Shown piece by piece: positions 1 to 9,390 of a stretch of 64,000 nucleotides of DNA. Numbering within the stretch: position 1 is the stretch's first letter; each line of letters begins with the position of its first letter. The DNA is from an uncultured Clostridia bacterium (GTDB lineage: Bacteria; Bacillota; Clostridia; UBA1381): positions 24,228 through 88,227 of the forward strand of contig CAKSUM010000014.1 in the NCBI GenBank assembly GCA_934501535.1, in the 5' to 3' direction. The position numbers and the translations under genes are program-made. Under the pieces are notes generated by a model. The model saw only the letters and a program-made list of their open reading frames with translations, was not told the DNA's origin and did no database searches.

Positions 1-1
1 A

Positions 2-658
2 CAGTTTAAAAGTCACTGTGTTGAAATTACCGGTAAGGTATTTACCGCACCAGAATATTATAATGATGGTGTGGCTGTGCAAATGTATGGAGATATTGAG
101 AAAAGTGAAAACAACACAATAGTTTACATAGTCGATAAGAATTTCAAGGTGAACCAAGATGATTACTTGCATATTGTAGGTCTTGTAGGTGATGAGTTTG
201 AAGGCGAAAATGCTTTTGGAGGGAAAGTATCCGCACCTACAATTACCGCAAAAGAATACAAAGTGATAGATTATAAAGATGCACTTGCACCAACAGTAAA
301 AACTATTGTTGTTAATCAAACCCAAACACAACTTGGCTATTCTGTAACAGTACAAAAAATTGAGTATGCCGAAAAGGAAACGAGAGCATACATAAAAGTT
401 GATAATCAAGGTACCGATAAATTCTCGGTATATAGTTTTAACAGCAAGATAACTCAGAATGGCAGACAGTATGAGGAACAAGATAATTGGGATGCAAAAT
501 ATCCGGAAATACAAACGGAACTGCTTGTCGGAAATTCAAGTGAAGGTGTTATTGTTTTTCCTGCACTTTCGGAGGGGGCTTTCACATTGATTATTGAAGG
601 TAGCTCTGATAATTGGGAAGAAAAATTAAATCCATACACATTTAATATTGAGGGATAG
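2..658 (+). CDS. DUF4352-like secreted/lipoprotein C-terminal part (5' truncated by window)
   Basis: The reading frame is open from nt 2 to the stop at 658, so the gene starts left of the window; an internal GTG at 71 is unlikely to be its start. The first ~70 visible residues (ITGKV..., a YIV strand and a HIVG strand) look like a small beta-barrel of OB type. The last ~110 residues have the DUF4352-like pattern of an immunoglobulin-type beta sandwich (VQKIEYAEKETRAYIKVDNQG, then a run ending FPALSEG). Such modules are common in secreted lipoproteins of Firmicutes; the signal peptide would lie outside the window. Function unknown. Alternative: any extracellular beta-rich domain. Confidence 0.6.
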   Translation, partial: QFKSHCVEITGKVFTAPEYYNDGVAVQMYGDIEKSENNTIVYIVDKNFKVNQDDYLHIVGLVGDEFEGENAFGGKVSAPTITAKEYKVIDYKDALAPTVKTIVVNQTQTQLGYSVTVQKIEYAEKETRAYIKVDNQGTDKFSVYSFNSKITQNGRQYEEQDNWDAKYPEIQTELLVGNSSEGVIVFPALSEGAFTLIIEGSSDNWEEKLNPYTFNIEG

Positions 659-702
659 TAGAATTATAAAGGCGCAAGAAATGTTTAAAGAGAAGTGCAT
701 AA

Positions 703-864
703 AAAGATAATCCTGCAATTGTAACCAATGAGGTCGATATTAATGCTGTTAAAAATAAGGACGGCGAATGGAAGGTAGAAACCGATAATACATTTATAAA
801 TGCATTGCTCGGCGGACTTTTGGATGCTGCTGAGGAATTAGGAAATGCATTAAATAATGATTAA
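703..864 (+). pseudogene. Remnant of a lipoprotein C-terminus
   Basis: Directly after a TAA at 700-702 there is an open stretch of 53 codons without a start codon or ribosome binding site. It encodes VTNEVDINAVKNKDGEW followed by a FINALLGGLLDAAEELGNAL tail. The WKV..D..F...LLGGL ending is typical of small secreted lipoproteins of Clostridia, so this is probably the 3' end of a gene truncated by deletion. It may once have belonged with the preceding beta-sandwich protein. Confidence 0.4.
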
Positions 865-1018
865 GTAACTTGCAACATTCACTCTATAGTTTAATTATTT
901 TGCGTATCTGGCACAAGCGTCCGAAGATAGATTATAAATTATCAGAGCACTCTTGACACGGATATTTGAAAAATGCACAATGCGGTGAATTGTATCAAAA
1001 CTATTCACCTTTGCCACA

Positions 1019-1054
1019 TCGGAGCAAGCGATAAAAGCTTGCTCCGATTTTTTT
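1019..1054 (+). terminator. Rho-independent terminator
   Basis: An 11-bp perfect stem (TCGGAGCAAGC / GCTTGCTCCGA, 7-nt loop) is followed by seven T. It closes transcription entering from the left. The rest of the 658-1214 interval holds the remnant above and a weak promoter-like pair (TTGACA at 953, CACAAT at 976). Confidence 0.85.
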
Positions 1055-1213
1055 GAAAAAAGGGATTATTCACTAAAATATGTCGATTTTCACCTGAAAC
1101 TTGTCAAGAATTTCGGACAGACAGAAGAGTGAAAAATTGATTCGAGACAGAATAATTGATGCCGGAATGAAGTCTTTCCAAACCTCTCTGTCAAAAAAAT
1201 TTTTAGCACGATT

Positions 1214-2554
1214 TTACTGTTTTAACACAATAACTTGATTTGATTTTATTGTGAAGTTTTCCGAATTAAGCTCTGCTTTTGTATATGCATTTTCGTTGTC
1301 AATCACATAAACTTTCATATTCGGCGCATTGGTGGAAATGTTAATCTCTTTTTCGGAAATATTTACAATCATCGCCATATTTGCGCTTCCGTCCGACGTG
1401 GCAATGGCATAAAGACCGTCTATCTGCTCAAAATCCGCTTTGACTTGGTTTTTTAGCTTTATCATTTCCCCGAAAGCAACAAATGCGTAGTATGTATTGA
1501 ATGGCTGAGCAGTATATGCGTTAAAGAGTCCTCCAAACCAGCCGCTTCTCATTCTTGCGTCATAATAGCATAGAATTGTTGTTTTTTTGTTCTGCATTGC
1601 GCACATCATCGCAGCGGCATTTGCAACCGCTTCGGAACTTTTTAGTTTATCTTCGTAGCCGAAAGTCGGGTTCCATTCATTAAGCATCGTTTCAATATCG
1701 CCGTATCCGTATTCTGTCAAAATTTTATCGGTATAATCGGCAATATACTCTGCATCGGAAACACTGCAATATGAATGCCATGAGAAAAAATCAAGCGGCG
1801 CATTCTCCTTTTTTACATACTCCAAAAATCCGTGGAAAAAATCAATATGATATACATGACTTATATCCTGCGTCCAGTTATCTGTCCTTTTGTCAACATT
1901 CATACCATATTTTTCGGGGTCTGCGAAAATTCCGTAAAAGCCGCAGGAACCATAACCGCCGACTTTGATTTTTTCACCGAAACAATTCTTCAAATGCTTT
2001 GCGGCAACAGCATACAGACTGTAAAATTCTTCGGGCGTGCCTTTCCACATTTGATTTTTTTCGGGATTTGGTTCAAAATCCGGTTCATTCCAAATCTCCC
2101 AGTAGGTTATATCATAATGAAAACCGTCTGCCCAGCCTTCGCGGTAATGGCGGATAATATGTTCACAAATTCTTGCCCATTTTCCGTAATCCTTCGGCGG
2201 ATATATGTTGTATGCCCTGATGTGCTGGTAGTTTTCTATACTGACGCCCAATCGGAAAATCGGCTCGCAGTCTGCGTCGAAAAGCTCTTTTATCAGAATG
2301 TCCGTAAAGGCAAAATCATACGCTTGAGGGTCGGTTTCATCAGCGTCAAAATTGCGGAATATATTAGGAATATCAACAAAGATGTTTCCGCCGAAAAGTC
2401 CTCCCGTGTCATGAAGCCGCGAATAGCGCATATTTGCCTCTGTGAGGTAGTGAAAGTGCTCATCCGAGATGCCGGAAAGAGGCGGCTGACCTACGCTGTT
2501 CATTTCTTTGATTTCTTTGATTTTTTCACCAAAATTAAAATTTATCCGCGTCAT
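1214..2554 (-). CDS. GH39-like glycoside hydrolase (beta-xylosidase family)
   Basis: 446-residue intracellular glycosidase without signal peptide. The TIM-barrel hallmarks of clan GH-A are visible: acid/base Glu157 in WEIWNEPDF and nucleophile Glu293 in TMLNEWNP, with SRLHD near residue 48 as in GH39 enzymes, and a short beta domain at the end. GH39 members remove xylose, glucuronic/iduronic acid or other sugars; the substrate cannot be read here. The ATG at 2554 is preferred to an upstream in-frame start because AAGGAG lies 10 nt before it. It is transcribed divergently from the DUF6259 gene, from a perfect minus-strand promoter at 2592-2620. Likely acts on oligosaccharides brought in by the importer further along. 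Confidence 0.85.
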   Translation of the reverse strand: MTRINFNFGEKIKEIKEMNSVGQPPLSGISDEHFHYLTEANMRYSRLHDTGGLFGGNIFVDIPNIFRNFDADETDPQAYDFAFTDILIKELFDADCEPIFRLGVSIENYQHIRAYNIYPPKDYGKWARICEHIIRHYREGWADGFHYDITYWEIWNEPDFEPNPEKNQMWKGTPEEFYSLYAVAAKHLKNCFGEKIKVGGYGSCGFYGIFADPEKYGMNVDKRTDNWTQDISHVYHIDFFHGFLEYVKKENAPLDFFSWHSYCSVSDAEYIADYTDKILTEYGYGDIETMLNEWNPTFGYEDKLKSSEAVANAAAMMCAMQNKKTTILCYYDARMRSGWFGGLFNAYTAQPFNTYYAFVAFGEMIKLKNQVKADFEQIDGLYAIATSDGSANMAMIVNISEKEINISTNAPNMKVYVIDNENAYTKAELNSENFTIKSNQVIVLKQ

Positions 2555-2591
2555 TATCCATTTGCTCCTTTGCGTAAAAAAATTTTGGTTT

Positions 2592-2620
2592 ATTATATCA
2601 TGTGAAATTAAATATGTCAA
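2592..2620 (-). promoter_or_regulatory. Sigma-A promoter of the GH39 gene
   Basis: On the minus strand: TTGACA (2620-2615), a 17-nt spacer, then TATAAT (2597-2592). Both hexamers match the consensus perfectly. It lies 38 nt upstream of the chosen GH39 start. Confidence 0.8.
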
Positions 2621-2741
2621 TCATAAATTTTCAGATTAAAAAAATTTATGTTTATGTTTAACACGGTTTGTTTTGTAAGAATATTGCGGTTTTATGTCTG
2701 TTTTTATGTAAAATATTTCCTTGACGCCCGCAAAAAAATTG

Positions 2742-2770
2742 TTGACTTAAAATTTTTTTTGTGGTAAAAT
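2742..2770 (+). promoter_or_regulatory. Sigma-A promoter of the DUF6259 gene
   Basis: TTGACT (2742-2747), a 17-nt spacer, then TAAAAT (2765-2770), about 70 nt upstream of the plus-strand gene. With the opposite promoter at 2592 it makes a divergent control region of about 280 bp. Confidence 0.7.
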
Positions 2771-2837
2771 CGTACTCATAAAATTTTGCGGTATTGCCGC
2801 AGCAGAAATTTTTAATAAAAAATTATAAGGAGCAAGA

Positions 2838-4976
2838 TTGATTATGACGGAGTTTTGGGGAGAAGATTACAAGCTGGTGCTTGATGAAAAAAGGGGTTGT
2901 ATCGTGTCTTTAATTCAGGGAGAAAAAGAGTACATAAAGCACGAAACGCCGCTTTTTACCGTGAGGATGATGAATAAAACGGGAGATTATGAGGAGGTAT
3001 CTGCTTTTGACATGTCTTTTGACAAAAAGATATGCGAAAGCGGAGGATGCACTTTTGTTTACGGTTCGGAAAAAGTTATTGTGTCGGTAAAAATAAAAAA
3101 CGATACCGGTATAAATCTGCAGTTTTTTGTTAAAAATCTTACCTGCTGTGCAATAGAGAGCGTCGATACGTCTGTAATTGTTCCGCGCGATCTTGTGAAA
3201 AACGGAGGAAATGCAAAAATTATGTGGGGGTTTAACGAGGGAACCCTGATTGAGGATGCGGCGCAAAAAGAAAAAACATACGGAAATATCAAACTCGAAT
3301 ATCCCGGTCAGGGACTTATGAGCATATTTCCTGCGATTGTGGAAACACAGTTCATGGCATATTTTGACGGGGTGCACGGTCTTTACCTGGGAACCCATGA
3401 CCGGCACGGAAACATGAAAGGAATAGATTTTTTTGACCGGGGAAACGGAATTGAACTATGGTTCAGACTGTATTCCGGCACCCGGGACGGGGAAGATTTT
3501 GACATGGGTTATCCGTTTGTTATGCAAATGTTTACAGGCGACTGGTACAATGCCGCTGAAATTTACCGCATATGGTTTAACGCGAACAAGTCTCCGGAAT
3601 TCAAAGAAATCGATGAGAATGAAAATATCCCCGACTGGTACAGGGAGTCGCCTATAGTTGTGACATATCCGGTACGGGGTGAACATGATACGGACGAAAT
3701 GAAACCGAACAGCATGTTCCCGTACATTAACGCCATGAAAGTAATTGACGAAATTGCAGACAAAACGGAGTCAAAGATAATGGCGCTGCTGATGCACTGG
3801 GAGGGAACGGCTCCGTGGGCGCCGCCTTACGTATGGCCGCCTTACGGAGGAGAGACCGAGCTTAAAAAGTTTATCGGCGCTCTGCATAAAAAAGGTCATG
3901 TTATCGGGCTTTATTGCAGCGGTCTGGGATATACAATTCAAAGCAACCTTGACGATTACAACTGCGAGAAGCAATATCTTGAGCAAGACCTGGAAAAAGA
4001 AATGTGTGCGTCTCCGAAGGGGATTGTAGAAAAAAGCAAAATTTGCCCCGACCAGAGAAGCGGCTATGATATGTGCCCGGCAAGAGAATTCACTGAAAAC
4101 GTAATTGCAAAAGAGGCAAAAAGCATGGCGGACTGCGGTGTTGACTATGTGCAGATACTTGATCAAAACCACGGCGGAACGGCATATTTTTGCTACAGCA
4201 GAGAACACGGACATCCGCCGGTTCCGGGAAAATGGCAGGTAGACGCAGTTTGCGATATACTGAAAAAAATAAATTCATGCACGGATAAAAAGATACTCTA
4301 CGGCTGCGAGTCGGCGGCGGCAGAAACGTATATTCCGTATTTGCTGTTCAGCGATAACAGGTTCAATATCGTTTATGCAATAGGCAAACCTATTCCCGTT
4401 TACGCATACGTGTATCACAGGTATGTCAACAACTTTATGGGCAATCAGGTTTACGTCAACAATTGGTTTGACTACACCCGAAATCCGGAAAATATATACA
4501 TGCGCATGGCAAATTCAATATGTGCCGGCGACATGCTTACCGTAGTGCTCAATCACGAGGGCAGAGTGATATGGAATTGGGGTAAACAGCAGGTTGATTT
4601 TCTTCCCGATCAGGACAAAGTGCTGGAGTTTGCGAGAATTGCCAATAAATTCCGGACAAAACTTGCCGCAAAATATCTGTGCACGGGTGATATGATGAAG
4701 CCGCTGAAAATTCAGTGCGGCACATATGATGTCCGTGAAAGGCACGGCTATATAAATACATTTGACCTCGTTATGACAAGCAGATGGCGCGCAAAGGACG
4801 GAACCTGGGCGCAGATTTTTGTTAATTACAATGACTTTGAAACCGACTTTACGGTTGAGCTTGTGGAACAATGCATTTACGTAACCGAGAAAGAAAAACA
4901 TGAGTGCAAAACAGGCATTATTACGAAAACAATAGCGCCGCGTTCTGTCACAATGATAACAAACGATATTAATTAA
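2838..4976 (+). CDS. DUF6259-type glycoside hydrolase
   Basis: 712 residues, no signal peptide, so probably cytoplasmic. An N-terminal beta-sandwich (about 1-260) precedes a TIM-barrel-like region holding MHWEGTAPWAPPYVWPPYGG, GHVIGLYCSGLGY, GVDYVQILDQNHGG and CESAAAETY. This is the layout of the DUF6259 proteins, related to alpha-galactosidase / endo-alpha-N-acetylgalactosaminidase folds. Asp in QILDQN and Glu in YGCESAAAE are candidate catalytic acids by position (inference). Start: TTG 2838 lies 5 nt after AAGGAG; ATG 2844 is also possible. It ends at a strong terminator (4997-5043), so it is monocistronic. Substrate unknown; its neighbours suggest complex glycans. Confidence 0.8.
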   Translation: MIMTEFWGEDYKLVLDEKRGCIVSLIQGEKEYIKHETPLFTVRMMNKTGDYEEVSAFDMSFDKKICESGGCTFVYGSEKVIVSVKIKNDTGINLQFFVKNLTCCAIESVDTSVIVPRDLVKNGGNAKIMWGFNEGTLIEDAAQKEKTYGNIKLEYPGQGLMSIFPAIVETQFMAYFDGVHGLYLGTHDRHGNMKGIDFFDRGNGIELWFRLYSGTRDGEDFDMGYPFVMQMFTGDWYNAAEIYRIWFNANKSPEFKEIDENENIPDWYRESPIVVTYPVRGEHDTDEMKPNSMFPYINAMKVIDEIADKTESKIMALLMHWEGTAPWAPPYVWPPYGGETELKKFIGALHKKGHVIGLYCSGLGYTIQSNLDDYNCEKQYLEQDLEKEMCASPKGIVEKSKICPDQRSGYDMCPAREFTENVIAKEAKSMADCGVDYVQILDQNHGGTAYFCYSREHGHPPVPGKWQVDAVCDILKKINSCTDKKILYGCESAAAETYIPYLLFSDNRFNIVYAIGKPIPVYAYVYHRYVNNFMGNQVYVNNWFDYTRNPENIYMRMANSICAGDMLTVVLNHEGRVIWNWGKQQVDFLPDQDKVLEFARIANKFRTKLAAKYLCTGDMMKPLKIQCGTYDVRERHGYINTFDLVMTSRWRAKDGTWAQIFVNYNDFETDFTVELVEQCIYVTEKEKHECKTGIITKTIAPRSVTMITNDIN

Positions 4977-4996
4977 AATCGGCTTAATGTTTGAAA

Positions 4997-5043
4997 AAAG
5001 ACCCATATAAGGCATATTTTGCCTGATTGGGTCTTTATTTTTT
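4997..5043 (+). terminator. Rho-independent terminator after DUF6259 gene
   Basis: AAAGACCCA pairs with TGGGTCTTT (4997-5005 / 5028-5036), with an inner AGGC/GCCT stem, followed by a T-rich run. Confidence 0.85.
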
Positions 5044-5059
5044 GTGTTTATTTTGCTTA

Positions 5060-5092
5060 CGAAAATGTTTCGTTATTTTCAAAAATGTTTCG
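5060..5092 (+). promoter_or_regulatory. Paired 13-bp boxes (putative activator site)
   Basis: CGAAAATGTTTCG (5060-5072) and CAAAAATGTTTCG (5080-5092) are near-identical, 20 bp apart. The second ends 12 nt before the -35. The first is a near-perfect palindrome (CGAAA-N3-TTTCG). The same pair with the same spacings stands before the importer operon at 23130-23162. Tandem boxes abutting the -35 resemble sites for AraC-type or response-regulator activators (inference). Confidence 0.6.
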
Positions 5093-5104
5093 TTTGAAAT
5101 TTGA

Positions 5105-5133
5105 TTGACAAAACAATGGACAAAATATACAAT
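5105..5133 (+). promoter_or_regulatory. Sigma-A promoter of the SLH/CBM operon
   Basis: TTGACA (5105-5110), a 17-nt spacer, then TACAAT (5128-5133). It lies 57 nt upstream of the SLH-protein gene and probably serves the whole 5.2-22.0 kb operon. Confidence 0.8.
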
Positions 5134-5189
5134 AGTGGTAAAGCTAAAGTTTTGTTTTTTGGGGATTTTTTTGGAAAGGACCGGTTTAA

Positions 5190-6875
5190 GTGATGAAAAA
5201 ATTATTGGCAGCAACGGTATTAGGGGCTATGTTGATGTACCCGGTATGTGTACAGGCAACGGAAGCCGACATTAACGGAAATGCTGTAGTGCTCAGTCTT
5301 GAAAACATCGGCACGGACGAAACGATGCTTGTGGTAGTGAGAGCAGGCGGCGACATAAACAACAATGACGATATATATGCGATTAAACTTGTCAGCAAAG
5401 ATAAACAAGGGAAATTGACAGTCGGGTTCAACATGCCGGATTTAAGAATTTCCGTTCCGCAAAGATATGATATTTACACAAGAAACAATCAGCTTGCGGA
5501 AAAACAGGGGAGCTTTGCATATTCGACGCAGAGTATGCGGACAACTTTTCTGACAAATCTCAATGACGCAATAAATTCTCAAAGCAGGCTGACTGCATTG
5601 ATTGACCCCGACAATCCGTCGGCGTCCGGTATCGCAGGCATATACACAAAAGATGAGGCGGAGATACTCATGGAATCGATTGGGGCAGACGCAGCAAGCT
5701 TTTACGCACTCACCGACGCGCAAAGAGTATCGGCGGCAGCGACGCTGGTAAATTCGGCAGACGGTTCTTTTGCGGATACGGAGTCGGCTGCCGCGGCGAT
5801 AAACTGCTCAATCGCGGTGACGGCGATCAATTCATCACAAAATGCCGGGACTGTTTTGAATAAATGCGGCTTAGTGTTTGAGGGCGAAAAATATTCCGAA
5901 ATTGCAGACAGCTCAAAAAAGGCATGGCTGGATAATTACCTGAATACCAACAAGGGCTACGCAAATAACAGGGATTTTGTGAATGCATACGAAACGGCTA
6001 ACCGGTTATATAAAATAAATAACACAAGGTTCGACAGCATGGAAACGGTGCTTGCCGGATATGCCGGAAATTTGGGACTGACCGTTATGCCGGGATACAG
6101 AGCATACATGGCGCTTTCGTCCAAAGTTACGGCTAACGAAAAAATAGCCGCAGCTTTAAAATTAACTCCGGCGCAATCGGCTGCCGCACTTGACGCGGTT
6201 ATTCAGAAATCAATTGAGGGCAATGCTCAGACGCCTGCAAGCGGCTCGGGCGGAGGCGGAGGAGGAACGGGAACCGTCGGAAAACCCGGCATGATACCGG
6301 TGCCGACCCCGGCGCTTGACACCGCGGAGCAAAAGACGGGATTTAAAGATATGGGCGGTGTCGAATGGGCAAGGCAGGCTGTTGAAAGTATGACGGCTGC
6401 CGGAATAATTTCCGGCGACGGTGACGGGAATTTTCGTCCGAATGACACCGTGACGCGTGAAGAATATGTGAAAATGATTGTATGTGCTGCAAATATGTAT
6501 GACAGCGCGGCAAAGTGCAATTTCACAGATGTCCCGGAAGATGCATGGTACCGCAGTTACATTGCAAGCGGATTTAACCGGGGGCTGGTGTTCGGAAAGA
6601 GCGAAACCGAGTTCGGCGTCGGCACGCCGCTGACAAGACAGGATATGGTTGTCATAGCGGCACGGGCGGCGGAAAAAATAAAAACTCCGGAACCCATACG
6701 GGAATATACAGCCTTTGAAGATGATGACGAAATAAGCGAATATGCGAAAGCTTATGTTGAGAAGCTCTGCAGAGCGGGAGTTGTAAACGGAATTGACAGC
6801 AAAAATTTCGATCCGTTCGGATATGCCACACGGGCACAGGGGGCTTTGATTATTTACAAACTATTTTTGAATTGA
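5190..6875 (+). CDS. Secreted S-layer-homology protein
   Basis: 561 residues with a signal peptide ending near VQA-TEA (about residue 24). The first ~90 mature residues form a beta-rich, possibly CBM- or dockerin-like region; the middle is alpha-helical with unknown function. A Gly-rich linker (GSGGGGGG, about 350-360) leads to three SLH domains at the C-terminus (WARQAVESMTAAGIISGDGD; WYRSYIASGFNRGLVFGK; YAKAYVEKLCRAGVVNG). SLH domains bind secondary cell-wall polymers, so the protein is displayed on the wall. Start: GTG 5190 (9 nt after GGAAAGGA) or ATG 5193. First gene of a six-gene operon; 15 nt to the next. It probably scaffolds or displays the glycan system. Confidence 0.85.
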   Translation: MMKKLLAATVLGAMLMYPVCVQATEADINGNAVVLSLENIGTDETMLVVVRAGGDINNNDDIYAIKLVSKDKQGKLTVGFNMPDLRISVPQRYDIYTRNNQLAEKQGSFAYSTQSMRTTFLTNLNDAINSQSRLTALIDPDNPSASGIAGIYTKDEAEILMESIGADAASFYALTDAQRVSAAATLVNSADGSFADTESAAAAINCSIAVTAINSSQNAGTVLNKCGLVFEGEKYSEIADSSKKAWLDNYLNTNKGYANNRDFVNAYETANRLYKINNTRFDSMETVLAGYAGNLGLTVMPGYRAYMALSSKVTANEKIAAALKLTPAQSAAALDAVIQKSIEGNAQTPASGSGGGGGGTGTVGKPGMIPVPTPALDTAEQKTGFKDMGGVEWARQAVESMTAAGIISGDGDGNFRPNDTVTREEYVKMIVCAANMYDSAAKCNFTDVPEDAWYRSYIASGFNRGLVFGKSETEFGVGTPLTRQDMVVIAARAAEKIKTPEPIREYTAFEDDDEISEYAKAYVEKLCRAGVVNGIDSKNFDPFGYATRAQGALIIYKLFLN

Positions 6876-6890
6876 TTACGGAGGCAGCTT

Positions 6891-9335
6891 ATGAAAAATA
6901 AAATTAAAGCACTGATATGTGTATTGGCATTGATTTTGACATCGCTGCCCGGATATGTTTCGGCCCGGAGCGCCGATGATGAACAATTGCGCAGTTCATT
7001 GGCACAGCTCGGTATTTTGAGCTGGACGCCGATGTCCAAGATAACAAATGGAGCATTTGTTTATTCGCTTGCCGGTTTTTTGTATGATGATGTTAAGGAG
7101 CTGGCAACTGCCGAACAGGCGGCGAAAAGCATGGGGCTTATCGATGAGAAAGAAAAATTTGACGAAAGTGCAAGGATTACAACAAATGAGGCTTTAAAGT
7201 ATGCGGTAAAGACTTTGGGGTACAGGCAAAGCATGGAAGATGCGGAATACACTTCATTCGCCGCTAAGCTGGGTATTTCATCGGGAATATCCTTAACAAA
7301 CAGATACCTTGAAAATGATGACGGTCTTAAAATTCTTGAAAATCTCCTTGACGCACATCCGATAAACGCATATATCACTCCGTCGGGCGGGATTGTATAC
7401 GAGACGCAGAGCGATGAAACGCTGCTTTCAAAAAACAGGCATATTCATAGGCTTAAAGGCATTGTTACCGCAAACAGGCAAACCTCGATTTATTCCGATG
7501 AAAGAACAAGAGACGGATTTATAAAGATTGACGGCAATGATTATGTTTACAGAGGCAGTGACGAACTTTTGGGGCAATATGTACTTGCGTATGTACGCGA
7601 GGAGCGCGGAGAGGATAAAGAGATTATCTATATAGGCGCTGAGCCCAAGAATAATTATCTGACAATTGAAACAGAGGACGTAATTGACGTTGCGGACAAT
7701 TTTTCGAAAATAAGATACGATAACGGACGGGTGTTCAAAAATGCAAAGCTTGCACTCTCGCCGAAAGTAATATACAACGGAATTTTCTGCGGTAATTACA
7801 CCAAAAACGATTTTATGGGTGATAACGGTAACCTGAGGCTCATCGACTATGATGATGACGGTATGTTTGACGTTATATTTATAACGGCATATGAAACGGT
7901 GGTTGTATCATCGGTGGACAGTTCGGAAAGGGAAATCACAAACCGATACACATATGCCGGCGCATTGACATCATTCAAAATTAATGACGAGGATGACTGC
8001 GTGATTTATAAAAATACCGATGAAGTCAGCATTACCGATATCAAAGCCGGCGATGTTCTGAGTGTGGCAATCAGCAAAAATACGGCACGCAGATGTATAA
8101 CTGTTTATGTGTCGGACAAGAAAGCCGAAGGCGTTTTGAAAAGTATCGATGAGGAGGAAAAAAATTATTATATCAATGACGCGGCATACAAGATAAAAAA
8201 AGCGTTTTCGGATTACATGAAAAATGAAAATAAGTCCGTGACGACAGGAAAGGAATACAGCTTTTCATTAGACGTATTCGGAAACCCGGCGGCGTTCGAG
8301 CAATTTGCCGAAAACGGATATGTGCTGGGACTCAGGGTAATCGAAGATGATAACGGCAGCTATATGCTGGTGTATATGGACATGAACGGTGACTGGCACA
8401 ACGGGATTTTTGCAAAGAAAGTACGTCTTAATGATACTTTAAGCGGAACCGGCGAAGTTATATACAATACTTTAAGGACCGCAGAGCCGCAGATCATGAT
8501 TATCGGCACGAATGCAGCCGGTGAGATTAAGACTATTGAAACGGCGCTTAACAGCGGCGCGTACAACAAAGACAGACTTACAAAGTCGGAATCGACAATG
8601 ATTTACCGAAGTCAGTCGCTGAGTTTTAATCATTCGGTACATCTTGAAGATGATGCAAAACTTGTGGTTTTTCCGTCCGATATCACATATGACAAGGACG
8701 GCTATTATGTCAAGGACGCGTCGGGCTATTTCTCATCGGACGGGTCATACACCGTGACAATCTATGATGTCGACGAGTTTAACTTCACACCGCTGCTGTC
8801 TATCAGGGGAACGGGCAGCAAACTTTCACGAAGCCTGTTTGTAGTAACCAAAGTGATGCAGGCGCTCGGTGATGACGGTGATATTCATTCGGTTGCATAC
8901 GGGAACATCGGCAATTTCAGGGATTTTGTATTTTCAAGCAAAGGTGAACATTTTATCGACGCATCGGGCAATATTCTTAATATCAAGGCAGGCGATATTA
9001 TCAACGTCAGCGTTGACAGAAACGGCTGTGTTGATGAGGCAAGTATTGTTTATTCACTGAATCAGCCGTTCGTGCAGCAGGGAGCAATAGCTCACAACAG
9101 TAATTCCGTTATTTCCGGAATTATCGAGGAACTTGACAGTGAAAAACTGCGAATGAGAGTCAGAGCCGGCGGAGTCGAATATGTTGCACTTTCCGCTGCC
9201 GTTCCTGTTCAGGTTTATCGCAAGAGCGACCGGACATGCGAATTAAAGACGGTTTATGACCTTAAAAAAGGCAGCAAGGTTGTAATGCAGTTCAACTGGG
9301 GCGCGCCGATTGCATGCGTGGTTGTTGAAGAGTAG
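6891..9335 (+). CDS. Large secreted protein of unknown function
   Basis: 814 residues with a clear signal peptide (MKNKIKALICVLALILTSLP..., cleavage near VSA-RSA). The first ~130 residues resemble degenerate SLH-type helices (QLGILSW..., AAKSMGLIDE, ALKYAVKTLGYR). The remainder is a long series of beta strands with repeated ~60-80-residue units around GVLKSIDEEEKNYYIND, GIVTANRQT and GIIEELDSEK, each opening with a G-(I/V)-hydrophobic motif, which suggests small beta-barrel repeats. No catalytic motif seen. Starts 15 nt after the SLH gene behind GGAGG, so probably translationally linked. Proteins of this kind recur in SLH/glycosidase operons of Clostridia (general impression), suggesting a wall-attached structural role. 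Confidence 0.6.
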   Translation: MKNKIKALICVLALILTSLPGYVSARSADDEQLRSSLAQLGILSWTPMSKITNGAFVYSLAGFLYDDVKELATAEQAAKSMGLIDEKEKFDESARITTNEALKYAVKTLGYRQSMEDAEYTSFAAKLGISSGISLTNRYLENDDGLKILENLLDAHPINAYITPSGGIVYETQSDETLLSKNRHIHRLKGIVTANRQTSIYSDERTRDGFIKIDGNDYVYRGSDELLGQYVLAYVREERGEDKEIIYIGAEPKNNYLTIETEDVIDVADNFSKIRYDNGRVFKNAKLALSPKVIYNGIFCGNYTKNDFMGDNGNLRLIDYDDDGMFDVIFITAYETVVVSSVDSSEREITNRYTYAGALTSFKINDEDDCVIYKNTDEVSITDIKAGDVLSVAISKNTARRCITVYVSDKKAEGVLKSIDEEEKNYYINDAAYKIKKAFSDYMKNENKSVTTGKEYSFSLDVFGNPAAFEQFAENGYVLGLRVIEDDNGSYMLVYMDMNGDWHNGIFAKKVRLNDTLSGTGEVIYNTLRTAEPQIMIIGTNAAGEIKTIETALNSGAYNKDRLTKSESTMIYRSQSLSFNHSVHLEDDAKLVVFPSDITYDKDGYYVKDASGYFSSDGSYTVTIYDVDEFNFTPLLSIRGTGSKLSRSLFVVTKVMQALGDDGDIHSVAYGNIGNFRDFVFSSKGEHFIDASGNILNIKAGDIINVSVDRNGCVDEASIVYSLNQPFVQQGAIAHNSNSVISGIIEELDSEKLRMRVRAGGVEYVALSAAVPVQVYRKSDRTCELKTVYDLKKGSKVVMQFNWGAPIACVVVEE

Positions 9336-9390
9336 CTTTTGCGGATAACGGGCGCGCAGGTTTACTGCGGTTTGTAAGAAAGGAATTTAT

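Noticed and set aside
1832..2605. Long plus-strand frame of 257 codons opposite the GH39 gene
   Set aside because: Antisense shadow of a clearly coding gene with intact catalytic motifs; no ribosome site or recognisable domain.
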